From Pagrus major (Eukaryota > Chordata > Actinopteri > Spariformes > Sparidae): a stretch of 64,000 nt of DNA. The DNA is taken from positions 16,489,165-16,553,164 of the forward strand of contig NC_133221.1 in NCBI RefSeq assembly GCF_040436345.1, in the 5' to 3' direction. Below the pieces are notes generated by a model. The model searched no databases, was not told where the DNA came from, and saw nothing but the letters and a program-made list of their open reading frames with translations. Below, piece by piece: positions 21,801 to 35,195 of this stretch (within the stretch, counting starts at the first letter, position 1; every line of letters begins with the position of its first letter). Position numbers and translations under genes: made by a program.

Positions 21801-24390
21801 GACTGATGGCCCTTCTTTAGTGCTCTTCTGCATCATTGCTACAGCAAAACTTAGTGTTGACTGTTTGATAACAGCAGTAACCGAGTAACCTCTGACTGCC
21901 ATGACACTGCACCATCAGGAGAGTCAGCAGGCGCCCCGGCTAAACGCTACCCTCTGGATTACAGGGAGTGTCCAGTGGAGCCCATCCACTAACCAGATGT
22001 GCCCCAGTTGTGCGGCTTCAGAGGATGATGAGTTGCCCCTGCGGCACAGCAGACCTGAGCAACTATGTTTGAGGATTTTTGTTTTGCCACGGAGAAACAC
22101 AACATGGTGCTGCTGCATCTAACCAGCACCAGCTTTGACCAGAGAGTGTTTTCACCTCCACTATCACTCTTCTGAAGCACACTTTCAGTAAAGAGTAATG
22201 CACTGCACTGGCACAAGAGAACTGGGGGGAGAGCAGCAGAGGGAAAACACATCAGGTAGAATATTTCCTCGATTAACAATGCCCTTGGTGGTGCACTTTC
22301 ATTATCCTATCAAAGTTGAACATTTTCATGTAATAAATCTTACAGGTATCATAAAAAGAACTGGTTCTGCAAAGGCAATGCTATTCCAACCCAAAGAAAA
22401 AAGCTTTCCCTTAACAAAGCCCACAATTTTTTCAGCAACCTGTAACGACATCCAATAAACCAGCCACATTTGTGGTGACATTTTTATCTTACATCAACAA
22501 AAAAAATTAAACATTAGCATCAGAATTTACAGTCATCTTATGTCATTACTATGAATACTTTTTTTTTCTTCAGAAACATAAACAACGTGTTGAGTTATGG
22601 CAAAGGCAGGCAGGAGTGCAATGGTGGAGGTGTTGTTTTTGGCTGGCTTTTCCTCGAGCGGCCATGATTCTCTATTCTATGGGAATCCATAAACAGACCC
22701 GGAGAGGGCAACTGGGGCCATAAACCACATCAGGCTGCTGAGATGCTGCTGAAGCGAGGGGAGCAGGCCTGGGCTCATACCTCTTCCTCTATGCACGCAC
22801 ACACAACCACACGCGCTTTCAGCAGCCTTTAATGACCTATTTCAAAATGCTATGTTAACAATGATTCTGCAGATACGATGCCAGTTTAATTTATTTTTAA
22901 AACGGAGTAAATGCAGCTCAACAATAGATGTACTGATCTCCTTTTCCAAACATGTTAACATCATTACGATAAGTCTTATCTGCTGGTTGGAAATGTGAAA
23001 GCAGTAGAAGTAAAATAGCCTTGTTAATTTTAATACACTTGGTCATTAAACATCATGTGGGTCTTGGCCTTTGTCCTGCTCAGACAATATAATGGCACTT
23101 CCTTTAATATGTTTACTGTATTGGATCCAACATGCTGTCATTGTTTTCCCCAGTGTTGTTTCTCTTCGGCAGGGCAAGCCATTGGATGGGTGCTCAGGCC
23201 CATTGACTATGACATAAAGACTCTGTAAGCTTACAGATGATGATAATTTATTGACTCTAATTCACACAGTACGCTCACACACACACACCGAAGAGAAAGA
23301 GAGAGACTCTTTCACTGTATGCATCGATCAATTACAAGGCTCTAGCCCACACGTCTCTGACAATTTTACTGCATGTTATGTACAGCATGTCAAGCCATGG
23401 CGTTTCAAACTGTTATACTCATGCCTGTATAATTAATATAAATTACCTCGCTGGTTTTTTATGATGGTGCAACTGTAATTAGTGGATGAAAGCAAGTCAC
23501 AGCACCCTCGATGGTGCTGCAGGGCTATCTTGATGAAAAGCGAGGGGTCTGGACAGGCACCTTGGGTGGGATCGGTTTTAACCCTCTCTGCTTCCCGCCA
23601 TGCCCTCGCTGGGATCTCATCTAATCACATTTACTGCTGTCTGCTTCTGCTAACCCCGTCCTCTTTAACCTTCATGTTTCCTCCCCTTCACTGAAACCAC
23701 ACGCTGAGACAGAAGCTGTCCTCATTATACCAACAAACTGGTGCGATAACAGTAAACTGGTACGATAATGGAGTCCATTTATAATGATTACTTGTTCCTT
23801 TCTTACTGCCCTTTCTCCAGTAAAAACACTTAGTGAGTGGCATCAACATAGACTCCGTTCATGCTATCTGTGCAGCCATAAAGAGCCACAGATTCAAGGG
23901 CTGAATCAAACTGGAGCACAGCCAAGACAATAGGTCTACAGGTCAGAGCCAATAACAGTTTCATTCACTACACTCCTCTCTGTTATGTGAAAACATCAAC
24001 TCACATGCTTGCATCCAGGCACACTCACACACATTCAGCTGCTTTGTTCTGTATCAGCTGCTGTCTGCCAGCAGTTAACTGTGATTGATACACAACATGG
24101 AGTGAGCTTTTTTTTTTTTAGTGTTTTAGACATTTAACCTAAAAAAGAGAAGAGGTTATTTTATGGTATTCAGAAGATCATTTGCAAAATGTTTCTCATG
24201 TATAGAGATACATGCTATGTTGATATACGGTATAAGAAAAAATTAGGAACTTATTGTGTAACAAAGAATAGCTACGGTGTAGAGCTTTATTTGAAGTAAA
24301 ATTTTTAAAAAAAACAAAGATCCCTACATGCTCAGTTGTATTCAGGAACATTACCATTAGCCCTTGGTTTAACGCAAATCCAGAGGACAG
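18851..24390. other. Gene-free intergenic DNA, znf740-copz1 interval
   Basis: Scanned on both strands without finding exons with splice sites or RNA genes. Sub-blocks 19800-20760, 21120-22150 and 22600-23900 are comparatively GC-rich, with many CAGCTG/AATTAG-like motifs and no recognised repeat, a texture often shown by enhancer-bearing deserts. The 145-codon frame at 21340-21777 has no recognisable domain and is not called. Small CA-rich patches occur near 23276 and 24026. Confidence 0.3.
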
Positions 24391-24604
24391 ACTTTGTTGT
24401 GTGAGTTTCTGTCATGTCTACGAGGATGTAAAGGATGAACTTTTAACTAAAATATCCTCCATTTATACTGATTTCTTTTGGCTAAATGATGATGAAAAAC
24501 TTGAGTTGGGCTTCAGGAAGGGAATCATTTTTTGTACCCTTTGTCAAGCTTGGAAGAGAAGGCACATTATCCTGTTTAAGACTGAGCTGCAAAATAAACT
24601 GTAG
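24370..24604 (+). mobile_element. Possible LINE ORF2 3'-end remnant
   Basis: A short frame contains CHVYEDVKDELLTKISSIYT and later FCTLCQAWKRR. The arrangement C..Y...R/K..L...I....F..L then a final 'AWKRR' resembles the extreme C-terminus of fish non-LTR retrotransposon polymerases. It is short and isolated, so the assignment is tentative. Confidence 0.3.
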
Positions 24605-25960
24605 TTTTGAAATAAAATGAAAACTAATTAAATGTTTAATTGCCGCAACTGTACTTTTGGTGTCTATATAAATATATGAGGGTTGGGCACTTTGTGTGCA
24701 TCACACAAAAATATAAGAAATGAAATCAATAAATACTTTTATTTTTCTATTTTTTCTAAATTGAGCTGGGCAAATGAAATCAATTAAGTGCCATGGCCTG
24801 GAATACTTCACGTATTTTACTTCTAACAGAAACACAAAGCATAAAGACTGTGCACACATTTTCTATCCTTTGTGTTTGTGATTGATGGAAGCAGCTTCCA
24901 TCAAAGAAGAACCACAAAGATTTAGCTGATTATTTGACAGTGGAAGATGTATAAAATTTCCCATCGGGCAAATAAAGGGTGAAATGCTCTAATTTACCTT
25001 CTGCATTCCAACATTACCAATTATGCGTGTGATCAATTCTGCAAACTGCTCCAGGCCATAGACTTCTTCTACATCAAGAGCACTTATTCACTTTGATGTC
25101 AAACTTATTTAGACATAGATAAGTGAGAGAAAAATGAGCTGGCAACATGCCAATTTGTGATAGGGCTACAAACTGGGGCTTAATGACTTTCGAGTCAGGC
25201 CAACAGACATGCCACGGCATGCCAAGTACAGTACGAGGAGGGAGGACACATGATCTGAAACAAGGCCTGCTAGCTCTTATGGTTCAAATTAGGCATGGTG
25301 GCAACCAACACAAATCTCTGCTAGCCTAAAATACCTTCTCAGTAATCTGCCTGAGAGCATATGGGGATACCTACAGATAGATCATTTCTTCTCCTGTAAT
25401 ATGCAGCAGGTAACACCGTGATGTAGTGCCCATTCTCACATGCGTTCCTCTCCAGAGCGTACCCTTAATTTGCATCAAAATGAGTGTATGAGGCTAGTGT
25501 GTGATGGGGGGGTGCACACACGTTGAGGAACACAATTCATGATGCACAAAGCAGCTCTCTACGGAGTAGAAATGAATCAAGTATAACTCCATAAAACTTA
25601 TCTGCATGTCACAGAAACATAGTACGGCAGTAGCTCCTGATCATAACCGCATGAATGAGTCTCCTCCCTTCTCTACCTCCTCGTCTACGGCTCTAATGTA
25701 CCTCAGCCTCGCACTCTGCTGCAGACACCAGGAGATGGAGCCCTCGCTCTAGTGTTTCTGGCTCTGGCTGAGGTCTTGCAGAACAAAGACCGTGTAGCAT
25801 GGCACCTCTGAAATAAGGAAACACCAACTCTTAAAAGCCAGCACATTTTGCAGATATAAAAACTATGACAAATCATTTTAAGAGCATGAAATCTGCTCTA
25901 CAGTTCAACACACAGAAGGAAGAAGTGTTAAGACATATCACAGCTGATCATAAAACAGTG
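24605..25960. other. Intergenic DNA downstream of copz1
   Basis: Nothing coding recognised. It lies beyond the probable copz1 poly(A) signal (minus-strand AATAAA at 25971-25976). Confidence 0.35.
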
Positions 25961-25970
25961 TCAACAAACA

Positions 25971-26540
25971 TTTATTAAAAGTATCAGATGATGGAAGATC
26001 TCCGTTCAAAACATACCTCTGGGTTCACAGGTACGACAACAGTACTGGTTTTAAGTTTTAATCGCAATATTTTTGTAATTTAAATGATAGAGGTAGTGCC
26101 TCAATACTCTCTACAGTAATCTGGAGTTAACAACAAGGTGCTGTCATACAGGATTTAACTCTTGTTCAAGGAGACACATGGAATGTTGCCACAGGCCATA
26201 ATGAGGTTTATCGATGTTTCATAGACAGATAGGTCTGTTTAATAAACACCCAGGTTCTGTAATGACAAAACAAAGAAACAAAAACAGGCGGCCCTGGTAC
26301 TGGAATGTACGCCACATCTTATCCTCATGTTGATTATGTCTTACAATGCAAGCCTGTGCATAAAGAGAAAAAAAGAAACTTTGTCAAGCAGTAGTCCTGG
26401 GAGTGTGACTGGATCAGCCACCGGTCATCCTCACAGCTTTGATTGAAGGAGTGGAAATCGGAGGGATAGGAGTATGTGGATCAGTGCCATGAAGACTGGG
26501 CTGAACAGCGGCTCACTGGTAGACTGGTGCAGGAGTGACT
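25971..26540 (-). other. copz1: copz1 3' UTR (probable)
   Basis: Downstream of the copz1 stop on the minus strand, unique sequence runs about 570 bases to TTTATT on the plus strand at 25971-25976 (AATAAA on the transcript). This gives a plausible 3' UTR. Inferred from the signal; a longer or shorter UTR is possible. Confidence 0.45.
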
Positions 26541-28086
26541 CTATCGTAGGAGAGACCACTTGATCTGTTCTTTGGCAGACTGAAGAACCTGTGGAAGACA
26601 ACCGAGTTTTATCAAGCAGATCACTCTAAAAACAAACATTTAACTGCACCAGCCAGTGTACGAATGGCTACAGTGTGAGATACCAAGGAAGTATCAAATA
26701 ACACAAAATCAAAATGGAGTTGCTTTTTGTTGATGAGACTGAAGGAAAGAGCGTGACGAAAAGTTGCACATAATTGTCAAAAACAGAACAAAGGAGCACG
26801 AACGAGTAATGTAAATGAAGAGAAATATGCAAGACCTAATTAATCATCTTAATTCATTGAATGATAGCTGAATCATAACCATAAAGTATGGGGATTGGGG
26901 ACAGCCATTAATCACGGCCAGAGGAGGGATGGCGGTAGCCAGTCTCAGGCCTCTTAAATGACAACATTAATCAAGAGGAGCTCACACACAGGCAGACTCA
27001 TGTAGGAACTAAAAGACAAGAACCACTGTTGGCTACCTACCACCAAATTATTAGTAATCATGTACACGGTCATGCATGCAAGACAGTGCAATATATGACA
27101 AGCTAAAGGCGAGTGACAAAGTAGGAGTAGAGGAGAATGACACTGTAACAATGCCCTTGTATTCATAGGATCTGTAGTAACATGTTTTAACAGTCAATAA
27201 ACTAATGGAGCTTTTACACTTTATAGCAGAGAGAGGAGCAAGGAATGTTTTTCTCACCTGTGTGACCGTTTGCTCTGTCAAAGGCACATCATCCCCCTGC
27301 AGAAACAATTATGTCATGTTTACAAGATGACATAACCAACATCAAAGTATGTTGAATATTTCTGAGTGTAGAGGAGAGGAGCTTACTCTGAGAGCCACAC
27401 GGTGCACAACTTGCTGCGGGTCACTCTCCAGAATCACCCTGCAGGAGGCAGCAAAGAGACAGAAAAGAGCAGTCAGATCACCTCTGCATTATCTTCTGCA
27501 CTAATGGATGCAATATGCACACAAGACTGTCCTGGCTGACGGTGGAGGCTAAATTTAAAACAAGCCTCATCTTCTTTTGCTCCAGACTACACAAATTCTG
27601 AACCGACTTTTTTATGAATTTGACAGAGTACCAAAACCCAGTTAAAGACGGACCCATTTATTGCTCTATTTGTGCTCTCACCTGATCCTCTCCAAATGAA
27701 CTCTTCACAATCAGGAATAGGGCTGCGCAATTAATCGCAAAAAATTGAAATCGCAATATGACTAAGTGCAACATCCAAATTGCAAGAACTGCAATTATCT
27801 TATAAAAAGGTCAAATGTGTCACAAAACAGTGTTTTAATGAAATGTTGTAGTGTTGCAGAGATGCTCTGGCACACAAAGCTTGTTCTCCAGATGTAATAA
27901 AACATGTTTGTTTGGCAGAGACCGGGATAAATGCCACATCATCATTTTACTAGTTTTTCAATGATAATGAAAACTGTGATGTAAAATTTAATCATCCATA
28001 ATAATCATGAATTATATCGCAATCACGTCATCTGTCAAAACAATTGCAAGATCACTTTTTGACCATATCGTGCAGCCCTAATCAGA

Positions 28087-28175
<89 letters not shown>

Positions 28176-31100
28176 TATAAGCCTTTATGTCTAATTCCTC
28201 TGGAAATATCCATAACCCCTATCTGTATCTCTGTGGCTTAAGGATGCAATGTCTTTTCTTAAATTAGAAAAAAAAAAAAAGTTTAACAGTGAAAGGCAGC
28301 TCTCCTCGGTTTACCCAAAAATGGAACTTTTTCATAAACTACTTTAGTTCCTTACCAACCTTGTCCGTGAACTAATTTCCCCCACACTGAATGTGTCACA
28401 CACACAAAAAAAAACTGAAATTGTGAAAAGAGATAACTGCCTATTTTTAGCAGATTTACCAGCGTTTAAAAAGCCTGCATATATGCGCTAATTTCGGTGT
28501 CAAAGTGGTACTAGAGAAAAAATGCTGCGTTAACACCGCAGTCTTTTTTTAAAGGAGATATGACTTCGCATCAAAAGTTTCAAGCCACTCAATTCTTACT
28601 TACCCTCCATCTACAATTTCATCCACAGCCAGGAAGAGCCCCTCCATATTCTCCAACAGAGCCCTCCTCTCAACATTTTTTCTACAGAGTAATAACAAAT
28701 ATACATGTCAAGCTTAACTTTTAAACAACAAAAATAAATTTATGGAAAAAGTTTAATTGCAGTTTTGTAGAATAAAGAACAGCTGCCAAGACATACCTCA
28801 ACATCTGACTGAGCGAATCAAAAAGGCAATTGAGAACAGCCATAAGCATAAGCTGTTGATAATAAAAGAATGTATTAGAATCTGTTCATTTCTAATGGGC
28901 TCCCATTGTTTTTCTATCATCTGGGGATAAAAACAAATCAGTCACGAAACAATCACTTGTTATGGAGTTAACAATATTTTCTTTACACCTTAAGGTGCCT
29001 CATTTCTTCTACCTAAGGCAAACTTTATATCCATCTGAACAGCCTGTTATAAATATCAGACACATAAACTGTACAACAAAAAAACAAAAACATTTTACAA
29101 TGGATGACTTATGGATTGTTACTTTAATTACAAAGTAAGTATTCTATGTTTGTAAAATATAAAAAGCAAATATAGACAGATTAGTTCACATCGACAGACA
29201 TTATTATTTAGATTGTTTAACAACATAAAATGCATGCACAATATTGATAGGGCAAAGAAAACCCACATAATAGACACATCATTTGATCTGATCTGAATAC
29301 AGTTTGTCATTATTGTCATCTACACAACCACAAATGTCATGTAGAAATACTATGTGCTTTGCTCTAAATAGGTTAAAATATTATTTCACAACCACAATTT
29401 TGAAACCAAGTTGTAGTTGGTGAAAGGTTAAAAAGATTTAATGAATGCATTATGGGCTGGGCAAAATTAAGACTCATTGTAAGAGGCAGCTCAAGCTTGT
29501 GAATAATTAAATTGGAATATCACATTACACTGGGGAAACAGTGGGCAACACTGGGAAAATCAGTGGTCAAAAGTTACTGTTTCATCTCCTCTGATTCAAA
29601 CCATCACATTAGCTGTAAGAGACAGGATGGGATTACTAACACTTTTGGTAAATTGTTTTTGTGTGGATTTGTTCATTGCTCAATAGTTGGGTTTCAACTC
29701 TTATTTAATCATGCTTCGTTACAAAATCCTAAAATCCGGCTTACCTCATTTTCATGGGAACTTCCAATCACATAAAAGAAGAGGTCTATGTTGCTCTTGT
29801 AGACAACAGTGAGGCCCTCAAGTAGTGCTATCTCACCTGAGGACACACAAAAAGCAACAATGCATGTTATTGACACGAACTGAAGCGGTAGAAGTGACTC
29901 CTTATTATTATATATTCTTTATTATGGTAAACACAGCTTACTGTCCGTCCTGTGTGTTTTGTTGAATATGTTCTTCTCAAACGCCTTCTGCTCCTTCACG
30001 CTCGGGTATGTATCGTCATAATACTGTAAATGAATGTAAAGCAAGTACATTATCATACATGGATATGTAAATCTATAACCAAGCACCCTTTAACCAATTT
30101 GATTTTTTCTTATCAAAGGATTAGGCTGGTGATATTCAGTATTTTTTCTTACTGTCAATAAATAAAACAATGCATTATAAGTCAGTCTGTCAATACTAAC
30201 CCCAGCTGGTATCTGCTCTTTTGTAAATTTATCAAAAAATTTGTCACAAATACATAGTTTCATTTTTAAAAAGGCAAAATAATTACCAAAAAAGAACTAG
30301 GCACTGTTTTAGCAAACAGTATTCAATACAGGAATATTTTCTTTCTAAATTTTGGTGCACTATTGAGTATTTACAGCATCAGAGGAGATTATGTGTAAGT
30401 GACTCACAATAAACAGCTGTCCCCATGTTTATGATAAGTAAATAACATGTCATAGTGCAAAAGTGTTCTCTGATGTGTTTTAATAGTTTTTGGACAAACA
30501 AACAACAGAGATCTATGTTAGAGGGATAAGCTCTGTCAGGTTTTGACTATAGAGAAAAAAACTTAGCAACAGGCTAAATGTGGCGTTGGTTTTAATCTTT
30601 GAGGGAGATTTTTGTTAAGACAAATGTAGAATATCACAAGATTTATCCTTTAAGTTCAGCTGTCAACCAGTGAAGGTAATTTTACTCTCCACTTTTCTTC
30701 ACCATACCTTGGCGTAAAGCCTGTCTCCATCGTTGTCCAGTATGAGAACTGCTTTGACGGTGTACAGGGATGGTTCCTGTTGAGGTAGATTATTGAAACT
30801 CATTGATCAGCGGCTCAAATTAATCAAACATATTTCGAAGTCAGGAATCAAACATGAACTAGCTAACTAGTCACAACAAACTCTGTCAGTGCGGCGGTGA
30901 AGCGCTAACATGGGATAAATAAAGCAAACACAATTACACCACAGTCACCAATATATAGCATTTGAGATGATTGCTTATTCTTGGAGTCAAAGGGAAGACA
31001 TGGCACTTCCACATCACCAACAAACACATATAACGTTACACAGGAAGCTAACTTCTCTCAGGCTAGCTGGTTAGCCAACACAGGCAAACCCGTTCACGTT

Positions 31101-31256
31101 AGTCGAGTTAGCTCGATAGCTAAAATACAATACTACGGTAACTCAACATACAATTACGTGAAACTGTGATCATTCAATGCTTCAATGACACGTATACTGT
31201 GTCAAAAAACATATATATATAACATGGTCTAACATTACCAGTATGGGAGAATCCAT
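26541..31256 (-). CDS. copz1: Coatomer subunit zeta-1
   Basis: Small subunit of the COPI coat, forming the adaptor-like F-subcomplex with beta, gamma and delta COP in retrograde Golgi-to-ER and intra-Golgi transport. Nine exons on the minus strand: 31239-31256, 30708-30776, 29942-30023, 29745-29836, 28797-28852, 28604-28681, 27387-27438, 27258-27296, 26541-26588. All junctions are GT-AG and in phase. The product is 177 residues, the same length as human COPZ1. The longin-like fold segment reads [56 protein letters not shown] and [20 protein letters not shown]. It ends with [13 protein letters not shown], the human C-terminus. The start [15 protein letters not shown] corresponds to human [15 protein letters not shown]. 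Nothing is broken. The introns hold a MITE and a long (AT)n tract. Confidence 0.98.
27718..28080. mobile_element. hAT-like MITE with 8-bp target-site duplication
   Basis: The ends are TAGGGCTGC and, at the right, GCAGCCCTA, a perfect 9-bp inverted repeat. Flanks are ATCAGGAA on the left and ATCAGAAA on the right, an 8-bp duplication with one mismatch, as expected for hAT insertion. The interior is non-coding, with 'caattaatcgcaaaaaattg' and a related inverted segment near the right end ('aatcacgtcatctgtcaaaa'). It lies in the copz1 intron between the exons at 27438 and 28604. Confidence 0.75.
28090..28167. repeat. Long (AT)n microsatellite
   Basis: About 78 bases of AT dinucleotide immediately after the hAT-like MITE in a copz1 intron. 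Confidence 0.95.
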
Positions 31257-31420
31257 CTTCTTTCTTGTTAGCAAACCAGCTAGCACTAGCAAGATAGCAG
31301 TCGTGGGCTACGTCATACGTACAGTAAATTAGGCTCCTTCGCATTGGCTGACGCAGGGCGCTGCGTTGTACGTGCAGGGCAAAGAGCAGTTCACTGCAGT
31401 CAGGAGAGAAACACACGTGA
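31257..31420 (-). promoter_or_regulatory. copz1: copz1 promoter
   Basis: Immediately upstream of the copz1 start on the minus strand lie a CRE-like TGACGTA (31309-31315 read on the minus strand) and a CCAAT box (ATTGG on plus at 31343-31347). Local CpG content is raised. No TATA box is evident at a fixed distance. The position of the start site is inferred. Confidence 0.45.
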
Positions 31421-33790
31421 TCTGTGCTCAATGTGAACTGAAATGCTAACTAACCACTCAGTGGGGAAAGTTGCAACTTGATAATGACCCTCAGGTAAAG
31501 GCAAACACTGAATATTCTCCACAAACTTTATTTTGGTGTTAGTCTATCCTCTACCTTGTAACATCACAACCCATCCGCACCCTGTTGTTTTCAATCATAA
31601 AAGTAAAACAAAGTTCTCCATTTCCCATGCAATGCAATGGAGTCTTTTTTAAACATTTCTTCTACAGTAGGGTTACCACTGAGGTCCATTTTAGAGTTCA
31701 GATCTCTACTACTGGTGCTGCAGTTAAAGCAAAACTAACTACTATTATTTTTACAAGACTGTATGGTAGCAAAAAACGCTCATTTACAAGCCTTTTTAGC
31801 TTGCTCGTACTCATCAACATCTTTTTTCAGGATCCTCCTACATTTAACCAAACCCAATTATCTTAGTTCCCACTTCTGGGAAGCACTTGGAAACCCAGGC
31901 TGATGGGGATTTCCCTCTATCTCACTCCACACATGACATCACTGTGTGGCCTTACTGTAAGATATTTTTGGGCTTGTGTTTCAAATAATACTGGAATATG
32001 CAGAGTTTTGAAAGGAAACAGCGCACAGCTATTATTTAACTGTAAAAAGTGTATGGTGAAAAGATACAAACTATTTTGACATGGCAACCATGAAATGTTG
32101 CAATACGGCACTATGTTTACACAATTCGGCCGCTATGATTTCAAAATGACCCCGACTGTAGAGACCACACTAATTTCTTTTGAATAAGTTGCATAAAAGA
32201 TTTTATGTAGTTTCATCGTGCAACCCAGTGTTGGCAAATGACAGATAAATGTAATTCCTTGATTCATAGTTGAATCAACAATGGGTGAAGCATAATTTGA
32301 CCTCTTCAGAAAATCTTCAGCACAAGACGTCCTTTTCAAGTTCAGCAAATATTTATATTTATAGTCTTGTCTATAGTTCACAAAGATTAAAAAGAGAAAT
32401 TAACAACATAGCAACAGATAAATAGAAAAAAGTGATGTGATCGTATGGGCTGCTCCCCTCTCGTCAGCGTATGCCAGCAACCACAGCAGTTAGCAGTTCC
32501 CTTCCTCAGAACCAAGTGTTTCTTTTATCAGCATTAAGCAGAACTTCCGCCGACCAACATCCTCCTTTCCCTACCTAACCTCTCTGTGTCTGTATGACCG
32601 ACCAGCCTTGACATTCAGTGTTCAGAACACATGCATCTAATCTCATGTATACAATTATGTACAATATATACACACACATGCACAAAGACTTACACAGCCC
32701 CTGAAGTTACTAATTTCTGTTTAATTGTATTATTTGTAATTGTGTTTTCCAACACCAGTTATATCGGATGTGAATGCATGAATTTAAAAAATGAAGGAGT
32801 GAATGAAAAGATCAGAAAACAATTGGGAAATACAGTACTGATGTTATGAAACACTATCTTTATCTGAACATCTTGAGATAAGCACTGGCCTGATGACATT
32901 CAGAAGAATGATGCAGCATGTTCAGGTTCCTCATTTGCTCTGTTTCAGGTAGCGACAAAATGTGAGCAACATGAGGGACTTCATCTACAGTTGCTCTGAG
33001 GAGGACTGCGTACGATAAAGATCAGTGGATCGAACTCACTCTTCCTTTACAGTTGAGAACCTACACATCATGAAATGAATGCTTCTACATATTATTGTTT
33101 TTACATCCCCTCTATTTGAGTTAGATATGAACAATGAAAAAAGAAGCAATATTTTCTTAACTTTCTAAAGTTCATATCAAAATTACAACTAGCTGGTCGA
33201 TCAATATAAGAAAAAAAGAAGTAATACTCCATCTGCCCTCTCTTTTTTTTCCCTTCCCAGAAGCTGACTCCAAAAATATTCCCTTTTTTGATACCACAAC
33301 CCAAGACACACATTCATTTTGTTTAGGAGTTAGGTGGTTTTTCCACTCATGTCTGATACAGCTTTCGGGATGTTAAAACAAAACCAAAGATGCCGCATTC
33401 CTCCATCTTTAATGAACAAGTGAAAAGCCATGGAAACACAAATAGACAAATAGAGAGGAGGTGGGGATCAACAAAACACGTCTGACCATTATTTCCACTA
33501 GATTGGATTTAGCACGCCCTTAGCACGAAATCAGATGGTCATTAAGAGAATTTACGCCTAAGTGAGTCAACTGTGGGCAGTTTCCAGCCAACATGTCGGG
33601 TATATTTTTGAAATTTGAAGCACTGAGGTGCACAGTGAGAAAAGGCTGACTGTCCTTGAGAGGTTCAGGCGAGCTGAAGAGCAGAGATGTCAAAGACTAA
33701 TTGAAGCAAACAAACACAAACAGAGAACGTGGGCGTTGACCTGGGAACTGTGTCCAGATTCAAAACCACTGTGGTCGCAGTAATAACAGG
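31421..33790. other. Intergenic DNA upstream of copz1
   Basis: AT-rich sequence without recognised exons or RNA genes. Short open frames (for example 31585-31866) carry no known motif. No clear repeats were identified. Confidence 0.35.
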
Positions 33791-33794
33791 GTGC

Positions 33795-33960
33795 TCTTTG
33801 GCATGCTATGGCAGCGGTTGAGTCAGGGGCTGGGTGCTAGGAACTTGGGTTGGGAAGTCCCTTCTTTGATTCCTGGTAGACATTCACCTTTCTTGACTCT
33901 GTCAGCCACCTACTTTTTCCATCTTAGAACAATGACAGAGAAAACATTGAGATTTATGTC
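33795..33960 (+). mobile_element. tRNA-derived SINE-like sequence
   Basis: An A-box-like TGGCAGCGGTTGAG near 33809 is followed about 50 bases later by a B-box-like TTTGATTCCTGG near 33866. This is the spacing of an RNA polymerase III internal promoter. The intervening text 'aggggctgggtgctaggaac' resembles fish tRNA-derived SINE heads. The cloverleaf is degenerate, so it is not called as a tRNA gene. Confidence 0.4.
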
Positions 33961-34861
33961 TCAGTGGGATGTGATATTGTAATGGGCCAGACAAAACCTT
34001 CCATGTTCTCATGGTCTTTGAATATACAGAGCCTTACTGAAAGTCTTAACTCTGTTTTTGTTTATTACTGGCCCTGAAATGTATATTTATTTTACAATTT
34101 AAAAAAGTCAAGCTTCATGTCAGTATTCAGAACAAATGTTCACATTAATTACCCCAGTCGTATTTACTATCCTCACATCCTTTGTGTTCCCTTTGTAATT
34201 AAAAAATGCAAATGTTTATATGAATTACTACTGCAGTGTAGAAAAGGACATTGAAATGAGCTTAATCTTTTTAATGTCAAATGTAATGCGACCAGCTTTA
34301 CATTTTGTTTCTGTATTCTTTATAATTTTCCTCCCCGGAGAAGTCAGTTTCTGTTATAAGAATCAGCATAAAGTGAACAAAGATCACATTTTAGATTATC
34401 TAACTTTTCACATGTGTTATTACTAAAGAGTGCAAACAATTTTAATCAATAAGTTTGTGTATATATATATATATATATTGTGTATATTTATACTAAATTG
34501 AGAATATTTGTAGCAATTTAAGTATACTTGTGGGCAATTTATTGGAGATTTGTTCAGGCTCCAATGATTAACTTTTATGTTCGACAGTTTCAAAAAAGGT
34601 GAATTTGCACATTAGAATTCAAGAAGGAAAGTAATTGTGACATCTTCTTTCAAATGGCTTTGCATTTCTGAGAAAAAGAAGGCATTCAATGTCGTCTCAT
34701 GTATATTTTTCAATACAACGCTTTAACAACAGACAGCAAACAACAACAACAGGGTTTTTCTTCTTTTCAGCAAATTTACTGGTGATCCCTCATATCAGTT
34801 TATTCTACAAACGTGCATTTACATCTGTTTATTATTAAGTCTTTGGAAGGATCATTTTACA

Positions 34862-35148
34862 TATATATATATACTTACTTAAGTATAAGTCATAGTTGAG
34901 TAAGAGTAAAGATACTGTGTTAAAGTATTACTTTGGTAAAATTGAAAGTCACCCATACGAATAGTACTTGAGTAAAAGTCTTAAAGCATCTGATATTAAA
35001 TGTACTTAAGTATCAAAAGCGCTATAAGAGTAAATTACACATACATTTACATGTATGTTTATTTTGTATTCTCTGGGTCGACTGATTATCAGCCTGTACA
35101 ATTATCAGATCCAATATTCAGCATTTTTCTGAATATTGGAATAAGTGT

Positions 35149-35195
<47 letters not shown>

